Source: JAMHZE01 sp964424715
Lineage (GTDB): Bacteria; Pseudomonadota; Alphaproteobacteria; Rickettsiales; UBA8987
Direction of reading: 5' to 3'
DNA: 64,000 bases
Assembly: GCA_964424715.1 (NCBI GenBank)
Contig: CAYRJW010000001.1
Coordinates: 8,186 to 72,185, forward strand
Below are positions 1 through 9,003 of this stretch, in pieces. The notes beneath the pieces are model-generated. The model made no database searches and was not told the DNA's origin. It saw nothing but the letters and a program-made list of their open reading frames with translations. The first letter of the stretch is position 1, and each line of letters starts with the position of its first letter. Both the position numbers and the translations under genes were made by a program.

Positions 1-713
1 ACATCACTACTCCTAACCTTCCTACCGGCAACGAAGATACTGATGCTGGTAACGCGAACAAGATCACTTACTACACACCTCGTTTCAGCGGTCTGCAGTT
101 CGGTGTTTCTTACACTCCTGATACAGGCAACAGAGGTTCTGCTTCCACTATCACTACTGATGCTGGCACGAACTACTCTAATGTGTTTGCTGGTGGTTTA
201 AACTTCGAATCTGATATAGCTGATGGCGTAGGCATTATGGCTTCCGCAGTTGGTGAGTTCGGTGAAGGTGAATCCGGTACTGGTACTCTTGTTACAACTG
301 ATGATGTTAACGACCTTAACGCATACTCTCTAGGTCTTGGCGTTGAGTTTGAAGGCTTCTCTGTAGCTGGTAACTGGGCTGATCTTGGCGATTCTGGCCT
401 TGATTCAACTCCTGTTGCTGCTGCTAGCGACAATCAATCTTACTGGACACTTGGTGCAGCTTACGAAAATGGCCCTTATGGCGTTTCTGTAACTTACCTT
501 GAATCTACTCAAAGCAATGCTCTAGCGGCATCTGCTACTCAGACTGGTGAGAACGAACTTTCAAACCTAGTTGTTGGTGCAGATTACCAAATGGCTCCTG
601 GTTTAGTTCCTTATGTTGAAGCTTCTTTCTTCGACTTCGAGAACGGTTCTTCTACAGCTACTGATGATAACTCCGGCAACGTAGTTATCGTAGGTGCTAA
701 CCTGGCTTTCTAA
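1..713 (+). CDS. Gram-negative porin, C-terminal part (5' end outside the window)
   Basis: The reading frame is open from the first base, so the gene starts upstream and the ATG at 183 is internal. The visible protein alternates short polar turns (Gly, Asn, Asp) with amphipathic strands, for example KITYYTPRFSGLQFGVSYTP near the start and VVIVGANLAF at the end. The terminal Phe is the usual signal for insertion by the BAM complex. This pattern fits alphaproteobacterial porins of the general trimeric type, which form diffusion channels in the outer membrane. Codons are strongly biased to T-ending forms such as GCT, GGT, TCT, ACT and GTT, unlike the neighbouring genes, which suggests very high expression. 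Substrate specificity cannot be read from this fragment. Confidence 0.85.
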   Translation, partial: ITTPNLPTGNEDTDAGNANKITYYTPRFSGLQFGVSYTPDTGNRGSASTITTDAGTNYSNVFAGGLNFESDIADGVGIMASAVGEFGEGESGTGTLVTTDDVNDLNAYSLGLGVEFEGFSVAGNWADLGDSGLDSTPVAAASDNQSYWTLGAAYENGPYGVSVTYLESTQSNALAASATQTGENELSNLVVGADYQMAPGLVPYVEASFFDFENGSSTATDDNSGNVVIVGANLAF

Positions 714-738
714 TTTAGTTTAGAAACTAAGTTAAATT

Positions 739-771
739 GAGGGCGGTGGATATTTCCCCCGCCCTTTTTTT
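739..771 (+). terminator. Rho-independent terminator of the porin gene
   Basis: GGGCGG at 741-746 pairs with CCGCCC at 759-764 and is followed directly by seven Ts. It lies 26 bases after the porin stop codon, as expected for a strongly expressed single gene. Confidence 0.9.
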
Positions 772-812
772 ATGTCCTGAATTTGAGACGGGCAAAACAA
801 TCTCAAAAAAAA

Positions 813-840
813 TTGACAGAATCTAAGCTTTCTCTATTAT
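813..840 (+). promoter_or_regulatory. Sigma-70-type promoter for the DUF3576 lipoprotein gene
   Basis: A perfect -35 box TTGACA (813-818) and a -10 box TATTAT (835-840) are 16 bases apart and lie 31 bases before the ATG at 872. It follows the porin terminator, so it starts a new transcription unit. Confidence 0.75.
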
Positions 841-871
841 CACGCTTTCAAACCAAGCTAGGGCTTTAAAC

Positions 872-1402
872 ATGAGAACCAGAAATTTCTTCGCGATAAC
901 ACTTATATTGACCGCACTGACTGCGTGTGAGGGAGAGAACAAAGCCAACAAGATACATGATGGCGGTACAGATGAAGCCTATCCTATGAGCAACGAGGAT
1001 AAAAGAAAGATAAAACAGGGTAAACTAACCGGCGAGGAAGGCTTAAGCTTTATGGGTAAAGGCGGAGGCCGTGATTTACGCGGTGATAGCATATCGCGCG
1101 GGGTCAATGCATATCTATGGCAGTCAGCACTTGATACCATATCATTCATGCCTATCCAGACCGTTGATGCCACTGGTGGCGTAATAATCACCGACTGGTA
1201 CGAAGAACCAAGCGCCAAAGAAAAGATAAAAGCAAATATCGTTATCTCATCCGATGAGCTGCGCGCAAGCGGCGTCAGGGTATCCCTGTTCCGTCAGGTG
1301 AGCGGCAAGACAATTCCTGGAAGCGCCGAGGCAGCAAGAAAGCTTGAAGACAAGATCCTCGCCCGCGCCCGTGAGATAAAAATAGAAGAAGACCGGTTTT
1401 AG
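872..1402 (+). CDS. DUF3576 family lipoprotein
   Basis: This 176-residue protein starts with a lipoprotein signal peptide ending in the lipobox LTAC (lipidated Cys near residue 19), so it should be anchored in a membrane facing the periplasm. The middle, with VNAYLWQSALDTISFMP and GGVIITDWYEEP, matches what I recall of the alphaproteobacterial DUF3576 family, whose function is unknown. It has its own strong promoter after the porin terminator and sits 83 bases before leuS, the place this family often occupies in alphaproteobacteria. The C-terminus is charged and helical. The family call is confident; no role can be given. Confidence 0.85.
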   Translation: MRTRNFFAITLILTALTACEGENKANKIHDGGTDEAYPMSNEDKRKIKQGKLTGEEGLSFMGKGGGRDLRGDSISRGVNAYLWQSALDTISFMPIQTVDATGGVIITDWYEEPSAKEKIKANIVISSDELRASGVRVSLFRQVSGKTIPGSAEAARKLEDKILARAREIKIEEDRF

Positions 1403-1410
1403 CAAGAAGA

Positions 1411-1483
1411 TAGAAACTGGAAACCGGAAACTGGAAATCAGAGAGATCAGATCCAGTTTCTAGTTTCTAGCTTCCAGTTTCCA
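1411..1483. repeat. Imperfect inverted repeat between the DUF3576 gene and leuS
   Basis: The left arm (1411-1438) is built from repeats of GAAACTGGAA. The right arm (1456-1483) is its reverse complement with five differences over 28 bases. The element fills nearly the whole 83-base gap and ends two bases before the leuS ATG, so a transcript crossing it could fold close to the leuS start site. It has no T-tract on the plus strand, so it is not a classical terminator. It could be a dispersed palindromic element or an attenuating leader. Confidence 0.7.
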
Positions 1484-1485
1484 AT

Positions 1486-4032
1486 ATGAATTACAATCAC
1501 AAAGACATCGAACCAAAATGGCAGCAATACTGGGAAAGTAATGGCCATTTCAAAACTGATATAAGGTCATCAAAACCAAAATACTATGTGTTGGAAATGT
1601 TCCCTTATCCTTCCGGCAGGATACATATGGGGCATCTTCGCAATTATTCCATAGGCGATGTTGTGGCCCGGTTCTTCAAGGCAAAAGGCTATGATGTACT
1701 ACACCCGATGGGCTGGGATGCGTTCGGCCTTCCTGCCGAGAATGCGGCTATCAAGAATAAATCACACCCGGAAAAGTGGACACATGCGAATATAGATTTC
1801 ATGCGCTCGCAATTAAAGCCGATAGGCTTTTCATATGATTGGGAAAGGGAAGTGGCAACGTGCGATGCTGATTACTACAAACATGAACAGAAGATGTTCC
1901 TGGATTTTTACGCGAACGGCCTTGCATATCGCAAAGAATCGAATGTGAACTGGGACCCGGTTGACCAGACCGTTCTGGCGAACGAACAGGTGATAGATGG
2001 TAAAGGCTGGCGCAGCGGTGCCGCGGTTGAGATAAAGAAACTGAACCAGTGGTTCTTAAAGATTTCTGATTTCTCGCAGGAATTACTTGATGGCATTGAT
2101 ACTCTTACAGAATGGCCTGAGAAAGTGCGGCTGATGCAGAAGAACTGGATAGGCAAATCAGAAGGTGCTGAGATACATTTCCAGATAGTCGGCAAAGAAC
2201 AGAAGATAGAAGTATTCACCACCCGCCCGGATACTATATTTGGTGCCTCTTTCGTGGGCATTGCGGCGGAACATCCCATCGCGCTGGAACTGGCGAAAAG
2301 TAATAATGAAATAAAAACATTCGTGGAAGAATGCCGCAGTCTTGGTGTTACCGCAGAGGCGATAGATAAGGCCGAGAAGAAAGGCGTATTCACCGGGCTT
2401 GAGGTAGAACACCCATTCATACCTGGTAAGAAGCTGCCGGTATATATCGCTAACTTCATCCTGATGGGCTATGGCACCGGCGCTGTGTTCGGCTGCCCGG
2501 CGCACGACCAGCGCGATCTGGATTTTGCGCGTAAATATGGATTAGAGGCCACCGTAGTTGTTTCCCCGGAAGGTAATGCAGAATTTGTGGTTGGTACCGA
2601 GGCTTATACAGAAGATGGCATTCTGGTCAACTCCGGCCCTTTCAATGGAATGAATGTTGCTGATGCCAAGAAAGAAGCGATCAGAAAATTAGAGGAAAAG
2701 AATATCGGCAAGGGCCGTATAACCTATAAGCTGCGCGACTGGGGCGTTTCACGCCAGCGTTACTGGGGTTGCCCTATACCGGTGATATATTGTGATTCCT
2801 GTGGTACGGTGGCGGTTCCTGAGAGCGACCTGCCGGTGAAATTGCCGGAAGATGTTAAGTTCGATGGCAAAGGAAACCCTATCGCCAACCACCCGACATG
2901 GAAACACTGCAAATGCCCGACATGCGGTAAAGATGCAGTAAGGGAAACTGACACATTCGATACATTCTTTGAATCATCATGGTATTTTTTCCGTTTCGTG
3001 AATCCGAAACTTTCGGATAAGGCATTTGATAAAGCTGATGTGGAAAAATGGTTACCGGTTGATCAGTATATCGGCGGTATCGAGCATGCCATATTGCACC
3101 TGTTATATGCGCGGTTCTTTACGCGTGCACTTAAAAGATGTGGCTACCACGATATATCTGAACCGTTCAAGGCGCTTCTAACGCAGGGCATGGTCTGCCA
3201 TGAGACCTATCAGGATGATACCGGCAACTGGTTATATCCGGAAGAGGTAAAAAGAACAAAAGACGGATATATCAGCAACGAAGGTAAAAAGGTAAATGTC
3301 GGCCCTTCCATAAAAATGAGCAAATCGAAATCCAACACGGTGGACCCGGATGCTATTGTTGAGAAGTACGGCGCAGATACAGCGCGGCTTTTCATGCTGT
3401 CCGATTCCCCGCCGGAGCGTGACCTTGAATGGAGCGATACCGGGGTTGAAGGCTGTTACAAATACCTTAACCGGCTGTGGAAGCTTTCTGAAGGGCTGGA
3501 GACCGGTGGCAATGAGGAAGGGCTTGCAGATGTGACAGGCGGACTGCTTGAGGTTCGCAAGACCACACATAAGACCATTCATAATATCACACGCGATCTG
3601 GAAGGTTTCCATTTCAACAAAGCAGTGGCGCGGATAAGGGAACTTACCAATGCGCTTGAAAAGATGGATCGGGATTCGCAAGCTGCAAACGCAGTGTTCA
3701 GAGAAGGATATAAGGCGGCGTTAAAACTGTTTAACCCGTTCATACCGCATATAACCGAGGAACTGTGGCAGAAGCTCGGCGACAAAAACTCTCTGATAGA
3801 AACAGGCTGGCCGGTTGCGAACCCGGAATTGCTGGTTGATGATACGGTAACGCTTGCGATACAGGTGAATGGTAAACTCCGCGCAACGATAGAGATCGGC
3901 AAAGATATGACAAAAGAAGAAGTCGAAAAACTTGCATTTAGCGATCCAAAGGTGAATACTCATCTGGAAGGAAAGCAAATCAGGAAGGTGATCTATGTAC
4001 CAAACAAGATATTCAATGTCGTCGCTGCTTAG
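1486..4032 (+). CDS. leuS: Leucyl-tRNA synthetase
   Basis: Class Ia aminoacyl-tRNA synthetase of 848 residues that charges tRNA-Leu in the cytoplasm. The HIGH-type motif is HMGH at residues 47-50, inside YPSGRIHMGHLRNY. The KMSKS loop is at 610-614. Between them lie the CP1 editing domain (FTTRPDTIFGASF, GTGAVFGCPAHDQRDLDFA) and zinc-binding-type CxxC pairs. The C-terminal anticodon-binding and leucine-specific domains (IQVNGKLRATI) are present, and the length is normal for the bacterial enzyme. The gene overlaps lptE. The leuS-lptE-holA order is common in proteobacteria. Confidence 0.98.
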   Translation: MNYNHKDIEPKWQQYWESNGHFKTDIRSSKPKYYVLEMFPYPSGRIHMGHLRNYSIGDVVARFFKAKGYDVLHPMGWDAFGLPAENAAIKNKSHPEKWTHANIDFMRSQLKPIGFSYDWEREVATCDADYYKHEQKMFLDFYANGLAYRKESNVNWDPVDQTVLANEQVIDGKGWRSGAAVEIKKLNQWFLKISDFSQELLDGIDTLTEWPEKVRLMQKNWIGKSEGAEIHFQIVGKEQKIEVFTTRPDTIFGASFVGIAAEHPIALELAKSNNEIKTFVEECRSLGVTAEAIDKAEKKGVFTGLEVEHPFIPGKKLPVYIANFILMGYGTGAVFGCPAHDQRDLDFARKYGLEATVVVSPEGNAEFVVGTEAYTEDGILVNSGPFNGMNVADAKKEAIRKLEEKNIGKGRITYKLRDWGVSRQRYWGCPIPVIYCDSCGTVAVPESDLPVKLPEDVKFDGKGNPIANHPTWKHCKCPTCGKDAVRETDTFDTFFESSWYFFRFVNPKLSDKAFDKADVEKWLPVDQYIGGIEHAILHLLYARFFTRALKRCGYHDISEPFKALLTQGMVCHETYQDDTGNWLYPEEVKRTKDGYISNEGKKVNVGPSIKMSKSKSNTVDPDAIVEKYGADTARLFMLSDSPPERDLEWSDTGVEGCYKYLNRLWKLSEGLETGGNEEGLADVTGGLLEVRKTTHKTIHNITRDLEGFHFNKAVARIRELTNALEKMDRDSQAANAVFREGYKAALKLFNPFIPHITEELWQKLGDKNSLIETGWPVANPELLVDDTVTLAIQVNGKLRATIEIGKDMTKEEVEKLAFSDPKVNTHLEGKQIRKVIYVPNKIFNVVAA

Positions 4033-4513
4033 CAGCTTAGTTATAGTGCTGTTACTTGCATCATGCGGGTTCAAGCCGCTTTATGCGAAGAAGGATGGCG
4101 AGCGTTCACACTCATGCACCAACTTCACCGTGGAGAAGGTAAAGACCCTGCGCGTTCCGGGGCAGAAGATGCAGTATGAATTACAGGATGCACTGAATCA
4201 GGCCTGCATAAACCAGGAGAAGGAATACAGGATAGCGGTTGATGTTGTGAAGGCAAAAGGCGGCATCGCGATACAGCGCAACAGGGCGATAACGAGATAT
4301 AACCTTACGCTCACCGGCAATTATAAAGTATATGAGAGCGGCTCGGAAAAACCCGTATATACAGGCTCCAGCACTATGATAGGCGGTTATGATGCGGTGG
4401 TCTCCGACTATGGCACTTATGCGCTGGAAGAAGATACGCAAACCAAACTGATGGAAGAGATGGCCAACGATATGGCGCTTCGCATATCATCACAGCTGCT
4501 CAGGAAAAAATGA
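3995..4513 (+). CDS. lptE: LPS-assembly lipoprotein LptE
   Basis: Outer-membrane lipoprotein that plugs and assists LptD in placing LPS on the cell surface. The protein has a hydrophobic signal segment with lipobox LASC followed by GFKPLY, the hallmark of alphaproteobacterial LptE. It is 172 residues if read from 3995, which overlaps leuS by 38 bases. A second in-frame ATG at 4016 gives a tidier signal peptide (MSSLLSSLVIVLLLASC) and a 17-base overlap and may be the real start. The stop codon overlaps the holA start in ATGA, so lptE and holA are probably translationally coupled. Confidence 0.9.
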   Translation: MYQTRYSMSSLLSSLVIVLLLASCGFKPLYAKKDGERSHSCTNFTVEKVKTLRVPGQKMQYELQDALNQACINQEKEYRIAVDVVKAKGGIAIQRNRAITRYNLTLTGNYKVYESGSEKPVYTGSSTMIGGYDAVVSDYGTYALEEDTQTKLMEEMANDMALRISSQLLRKK

Positions 4514-5547
4514 AGATACCTCCGGCAAGAACGCAGAGTTTTGTAAATGACATTGAGAAGTCGCAATACTTCGCAGTGCTGATATATGGCCCGGATGGCG
4601 GCGCGGTATCAAATCTTGCGAGCAAACTGGCGGGCAAGATAGTACGCGATCCGAATGACCCGTTCACTGCGACCACGGTTGATAATAACAGGATAAGTGA
4701 AGAGCCTACCATCATATATGATGAGATGTCGGCGATAAGCCTGTTCGGCGACAAGAAACTCATAATGTTCAGAAATGCCGAGAATAATAAGGATACTGTG
4801 GAGGCCATAGAATCTGCGGTCTCCGGCATCCCGCAATCAGCCAGGAAAGCGAGCTTCCTGATAGTTACGGCGGGTGATCTGCCACCAACTTCGGCACTCA
4901 GGAAGTTCTTTGATGCGAATGATAGTTGTGCTTCCATCGCGTGCTATGTTGAGGATGAAAGAGACCTTGCTGCAAAGATAACGCGGCTTTTTGCGGGCAG
5001 GAAGATGCGCGCGGCGGAAAGAGGGGTGATAGAATATCTGGCGGATTCCTGCCAGGGAGACAGCAACATCATTGAGATGGAAATAGAAAAGCTGGAATTA
5101 TATTTAGGCGACAGGAAGGATGTTCGGCTTGAAGATGTGCTTGCAACTACCGGCAACACTACCGAAGTTGAGATACAGGATATCAGCAATTTCGTGTGCG
5201 AGAACAAGATATCCGCCGCGCAGATAGCGGTGAAAAGGGCGATGGATGCAGGTGTTGCGCCGATATTCATTATAAGATCATTGCAGCGATATATCGAAAA
5301 ACTACATGGTTGCGTCGATCAGGTAAATGAAGGCAAAACGGTCGAGACCGCAATGGCATCACTCCGCCCGCCGATATTTTTCAAGCAGGCGCCGGTGTTC
5401 AGGGTGCATTTGAATAACATGATGAAGAAGCCTGCCGATAAGATATGGAACTCATATAAAATATTATATAACGCCGAAAGCGAACTGAAGGAAAGCGGCA
5501 GCGAGCCGGAGCTTATCACTAGCAGGGCCATCGCCAGTATATTATGA
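4510..5547 (+). CDS. holA: DNA polymerase III delta subunit
   Basis: Clamp-loader subunit that opens the beta sliding clamp at replication forks. The 345-residue length, the N-terminal AAA+-like fold without a functional Walker A motif (YGPDGGAVSNLASKL), the acidic SLFGDKKLIMF segment and the C-terminal helical collar region match HolA. Its position directly after lptE (4-base overlap) is a conserved arrangement that strengthens the call. Its end overlaps the next gene by 4 bases (ATGA), giving a tight leuS-lptE-holA-phosphatase unit. Confidence 0.92.
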   Translation: MKIPPARTQSFVNDIEKSQYFAVLIYGPDGGAVSNLASKLAGKIVRDPNDPFTATTVDNNRISEEPTIIYDEMSAISLFGDKKLIMFRNAENNKDTVEAIESAVSGIPQSARKASFLIVTAGDLPPTSALRKFFDANDSCASIACYVEDERDLAAKITRLFAGRKMRAAERGVIEYLADSCQGDSNIIEMEIEKLELYLGDRKDVRLEDVLATTGNTTEVEIQDISNFVCENKISAAQIAVKRAMDAGVAPIFIIRSLQRYIEKLHGCVDQVNEGKTVETAMASLRPPIFFKQAPVFRVHLNNMMKKPADKIWNSYKILYNAESELKESGSEPELITSRAIASIL

Positions 5548-5981
5548 CCATAAAAAAAACTCATCGGAAAATTCGCAAAAAAGTTTTGTTCCTGTGTCCC
5601 GGTAATTCGGCAAGGAGCCTTATGGCCGAGGCGATACTTAACCATTTCAGCAAAGATAAATATCATGCATACAGCGCCGGAGGCAATCTTTCCGGGAAGA
5701 TAAATCCGATGGCGATAAAAGTTCTGGAGGCATATAAAGTTCCCACCCATAAATTAAAAAGCAGATCATGGGAAGAATATGCCGGCAAGAGTTTTGATAT
5801 CATAGTTACCGTCTGCAACAATGCCGCAGATGAATCCTGCCCGATATTCCCGGCCAATCTTAAAAAGATGCACTGGAACATTCCCGATCCCGGCAAATTA
5901 AAACGTACCGAGCTTTCCAAGCTTGAAGATTTTTATAAAACTTACCGCGCACTCAAGCTTAAGGTTGAGACGCATTTTTGA
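5544..5981 (+). CDS. Low-molecular-weight protein tyrosine phosphatase / ArsC-like protein
   Basis: The 145-residue protein carries the phosphatase P-loop CPGNSARS, a Cys-x5-Arg motif (Cys18, Arg24), preceded by the beta-strand KVLFLC. A general-acid Asp occurs in the later segment HWNIPDPG. This is the fold shared by low-molecular-weight tyrosine phosphatases and thioredoxin-linked arsenate reductases. The WNIPDP segment and the phrase VTVCNNAADESCP (Cys residues that could relay electrons) lean toward the arsenate reductase branch, but no ars genes are nearby. It overlaps holA by 4 bases. Family is certain; substrate is open. Confidence 0.85.
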   Translation: MTIKKTHRKIRKKVLFLCPGNSARSLMAEAILNHFSKDKYHAYSAGGNLSGKINPMAIKVLEAYKVPTHKLKSRSWEEYAGKSFDIIVTVCNNAADESCPIFPANLKKMHWNIPDPGKLKRTELSKLEDFYKTYRALKLKVETHF

Positions 5982-6051
5982 TGAGAGAAAAGAGCTGGTA
6001 TCCTATCCCAAAAATCAAGCGAAAAAACACCTAAAATAGAGCAAAAATCCT

Positions 6052-6080
6052 TTGCGCTGGGGGTAAATAACCTGTATAAA
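6052..6080 (+). promoter_or_regulatory. Probable gyrA promoter
   Basis: TTGCGC (6052-6057) and TATAAA (6075-6080) are separated by 17 bases and lie 40 bases before the gyrA ATG, in the only intergenic gap of this region (5982-6120). Confidence 0.55.
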
Positions 6081-6120
6081 TTTTCATCATATATTTTTAA
6101 TAGAAAACCGCAGGTTAACA

Positions 6121-9003
6121 ATGAAGTCCAATATTGCTGAGATCATTCCTATTTCGATAGAAAAAGAGATGGAGAATAGCTATCTCGATTACGCGATGAG
6201 CGTTATCGTGAGCCGCGCCATTCCTGATGCACGGGATGGGTTGAAGCCGGTTCACCGCCGCATAATATATTCGATGAATGAAACGGGCGCGCATTCTAAC
6301 CGCACTTACAGAAAATCTGCCCGTATCGTGGGTGACGTGATGGGTAAATACCACCCGCATGGTGATAGCGCGATCTATGATTCATTAGTGCGCATGGCGC
6401 AGACATTTTCCATGAGCTTGCCGCTGGTTGATGGGCAGGGTAACTTTGGTTCGGTGGATGGTGATTCCCCGGCGGCGATGCGTTATACGGAATCACGCAT
6501 GGCAAAGGCTGCACACCAGCTTATTGAAGAAATTGAAAAAGACACTATCGACTGGCGCGACAATTATGATGGCACCGAGAGAGAGCCTTCAGTTCTGCCG
6601 GCGAAATATCCGAATTTATTAGTTAACGGTTCAAGTGGTATCGCGGTAGGTATGGCTACCAACATCCCGCCGCATAATCTTGGTGAGATATGTGATGGCG
6701 CATGCGCGCTTATCGATAACCCGGATGTTACGCTTGATGAACTTACTACCATAGTTCCCGGCCCGGATTTCCCGACAGGCGGCCTGATAATCGGTAAAAC
6801 ACCGGCGATCAGCGCGCTGCAAACGGGCAGAGGTTCGGTTATCATTCGCGGCAAGGCGGAGATACAGGATCTGGCAGGCGGCAAGCAGGCGATAATAATC
6901 ACCGAGATACCTTACATGGTAAACAAAGCGCATCTGGTTGAGAAGATCGCAGCGCTGGTGCGTGAGAAGAAAATTGAAGGCATCACCGATCTGCGTGATG
7001 AATCGGACAGAAGCGGTATCCGCGTTGTGGTTGAGACAAAACGCGATGCAATGGCATCTGTTATACTAAACCAGATATTCAAATTCACCTCACTGCAGAC
7101 AAGCTTTGGCGTGAACATGCTGGCGCTGGATTATGGCCGCCCGCGTGTGATGAACCTGCGTGAGATGCTGGAAGTTTTCATCGGCTTCAGGAAAGAGGTT
7201 GTTACCAGAAGAATAAGTTTTGAACTTAACAAGGCGCGTGAAAGAGCGCATGTATTGATCGGTCTTACACTGGCAGTTGATAATATTGATGAAGTTATTG
7301 CTATCATCAGGGGCTCTACCGATGTTAACATCGCTAAAGAAAGGCTGATGGAAAAATCATGGCCGGCAGCGGGTGTTGAGCCGCTTATAAAACTTGTGGA
7401 AGATGAATATAACGTAGTTGTTAAAGGAAAATGTAAATTCACCGAAGTTCAGGCAAAAGCGATACTTGAAATGAGACTGGCGCGCTTAACAGGTCTTGAG
7501 CGTGAGAAAATTACGCAGGAACTTGACGGGCTTGCGGAAAATATTAAAAAATTCCTTTCCATCCTTGGCGACAGCATTCAGCTTATGAACATAATCAGAA
7601 CTGAGCTTACCGAGATAAAAGAACAATTCGCCGTTCCGCGCAGAACTATCATTGAAGCGCAGGGGCTTGAGGAAGATATTGAAGACCTTATCGCGCGTGA
7701 GGATATGGTGGTTACCGTTACTATGGATGGTTACATCAAACGCGTGCCGCTTTCCACTTACCGTGCGCAGAAACGCGGTGGCAAGGGCCGCAGCGGTATC
7801 GACCTGAAAGAAGAAGATATCACGACGCAGGTTTTCATCGCCAACACTCATACGCCAATGTTATTCTTCTCGACAAAAGGTAAGGCGTATAAACTTAAAA
7901 CATTCCGTCTGCCGCTTGGCAACCCGCAATCACGCGGGCGCAGCATGGTGAATATATTCCCGCTGGAACAGAATGAGAAAATAAACGTGATAATGCCTCT
8001 GCCGGAGAATGAGGATGACTGGAATAAACTTTCCATCGTGTTCGCAACGGCGAAAGGAAATGTGAGAAGGAACCTTCTCTCTGATTTCCAATCCATCCGC
8101 GCGAATGGTAAAATTGCGATAGGATTGCAGGATGGTGATGAGTTAATTAGTGTTTCAGTCACTAACGAGAAAGACCATATCCTTCTGGCATCATATGAAG
8201 GTAACGCGCTGCGTTGCCCGGTTGCAGGGCTTCGTGTGTTCAAGGGAAGGAATTCTTCCGGCGTGCGCGGCATGAATCTGCAAGGCAAAGATAAGGTCAT
8301 CTCAATGGCGATATTAAGCGGCACTGCTTATGATACGGAAACCAGGGATGAATATCTGAAGCTTCCGCTTGAGGCAAGAATGCAAGTGGCAACAATTCTG
8401 CCATCGCTTTATTCGCCTGAATCAGAATTGCGTCCGGGCTCTTTTGAAGAGGGTGAGAATATTACGCTCGCAGGGCTTCGTAAATCCGGCAATAATGAGA
8501 TAGCTGATAAATTAGATGAGGTGTTCAAGGCAAACCCTGTGAATATCCCGGCTGATAAGGTTATTGAATATGCGTGCGGTGAGCAGTTCATTCTGACCGT
8601 TACTGAAAATGGTTTTGGTAAACGTTCAAGCGCTTATGAATATCGTATCACTAACCGCGGCGGTAAAGGTGTTACCAACATCGTTACCAGCGAGAGGAAC
8701 GGCAATGTATGTGCCAGCTTCCCGGTGCGTAACAATGATCAGATAATGCTGGTCACTAATGCCGGTAAACTTATCCGTTGCCCGGTGAATGAGATACGTA
8801 TCGCCGGCAGGAATACGCAGGGTGTCACTATTTTCCGCATCGAGGAAAAAGAGAAAGTGATCTCGGCGGCACATATCGAATTCCGCGAACAGGATGCGTC
8901 TGAAATGGCCGAGGAAGCCATTGAAGCGGCAGAAGAGGCCGGCCCGATATCGGTTGTAGAAGGCGATGCGGTGGATGATTCTAACAATGAGACTCAAGAA
9001 TAA
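6121..9003 (+). CDS. gyrA: DNA gyrase subunit A
   Basis: Breakage-rejoining subunit of gyrase, which introduces negative supercoils with GyrB. The catalytic tyrosine is Tyr122 (AAMRYTESRM). The quinolone-contact positions are Ser83 and Asp87, the sensitive type, in the same numbering as E. coli. The GyrA box QKRGGKG at 550-556 separates it from ParC. Six beta-pinwheel blade repeats follow. At 960 residues it is longer than the E. coli enzyme because a charged, Leu-rich insert (from about residue 740 to 810) interrupts the C-terminal pinwheel and an acidic tail ends the protein. It has its own promoter and abuts the next gene with no spacer. Confidence 0.97.
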   Translation: MKSNIAEIIPISIEKEMENSYLDYAMSVIVSRAIPDARDGLKPVHRRIIYSMNETGAHSNRTYRKSARIVGDVMGKYHPHGDSAIYDSLVRMAQTFSMSLPLVDGQGNFGSVDGDSPAAMRYTESRMAKAAHQLIEEIEKDTIDWRDNYDGTEREPSVLPAKYPNLLVNGSSGIAVGMATNIPPHNLGEICDGACALIDNPDVTLDELTTIVPGPDFPTGGLIIGKTPAISALQTGRGSVIIRGKAEIQDLAGGKQAIIITEIPYMVNKAHLVEKIAALVREKKIEGITDLRDESDRSGIRVVVETKRDAMASVILNQIFKFTSLQTSFGVNMLALDYGRPRVMNLREMLEVFIGFRKEVVTRRISFELNKARERAHVLIGLTLAVDNIDEVIAIIRGSTDVNIAKERLMEKSWPAAGVEPLIKLVEDEYNVVVKGKCKFTEVQAKAILEMRLARLTGLEREKITQELDGLAENIKKFLSILGDSIQLMNIIRTELTEIKEQFAVPRRTIIEAQGLEEDIEDLIAREDMVVTVTMDGYIKRVPLSTYRAQKRGGKGRSGIDLKEEDITTQVFIANTHTPMLFFSTKGKAYKLKTFRLPLGNPQSRGRSMVNIFPLEQNEKINVIMPLPENEDDWNKLSIVFATAKGNVRRNLLSDFQSIRANGKIAIGLQDGDELISVSVTNEKDHILLASYEGNALRCPVAGLRVFKGRNSSGVRGMNLQGKDKVISMAILSGTAYDTETRDEYLKLPLEARMQVATILPSLYSPESELRPGSFEEGENITLAGLRKSGNNEIADKLDEVFKANPVNIPADKVIEYACGEQFILTVTENGFGKRSSAYEYRITNRGGKGVTNIVTSERNGNVCASFPVRNNDQIMLVTNAGKLIRCPVNEIRIAGRNTQGVTIFRIEEKEKVISAAHIEFREQDASEMAEEAIEAAEEAGPISVVEGDAVDDSNNETQE

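Noticed and set aside
1411..1483. CRISPR-like repeat
   Set aside because: The repeated GAAACTGGAA units are inverted and contiguous with no spacers; no cas genes are in the window.
6121..9003. Topoisomerase IV subunit A (parC)
   Set aside because: A GyrA box (QKRGGKG, residues 550-556) is present, which ParC lacks.
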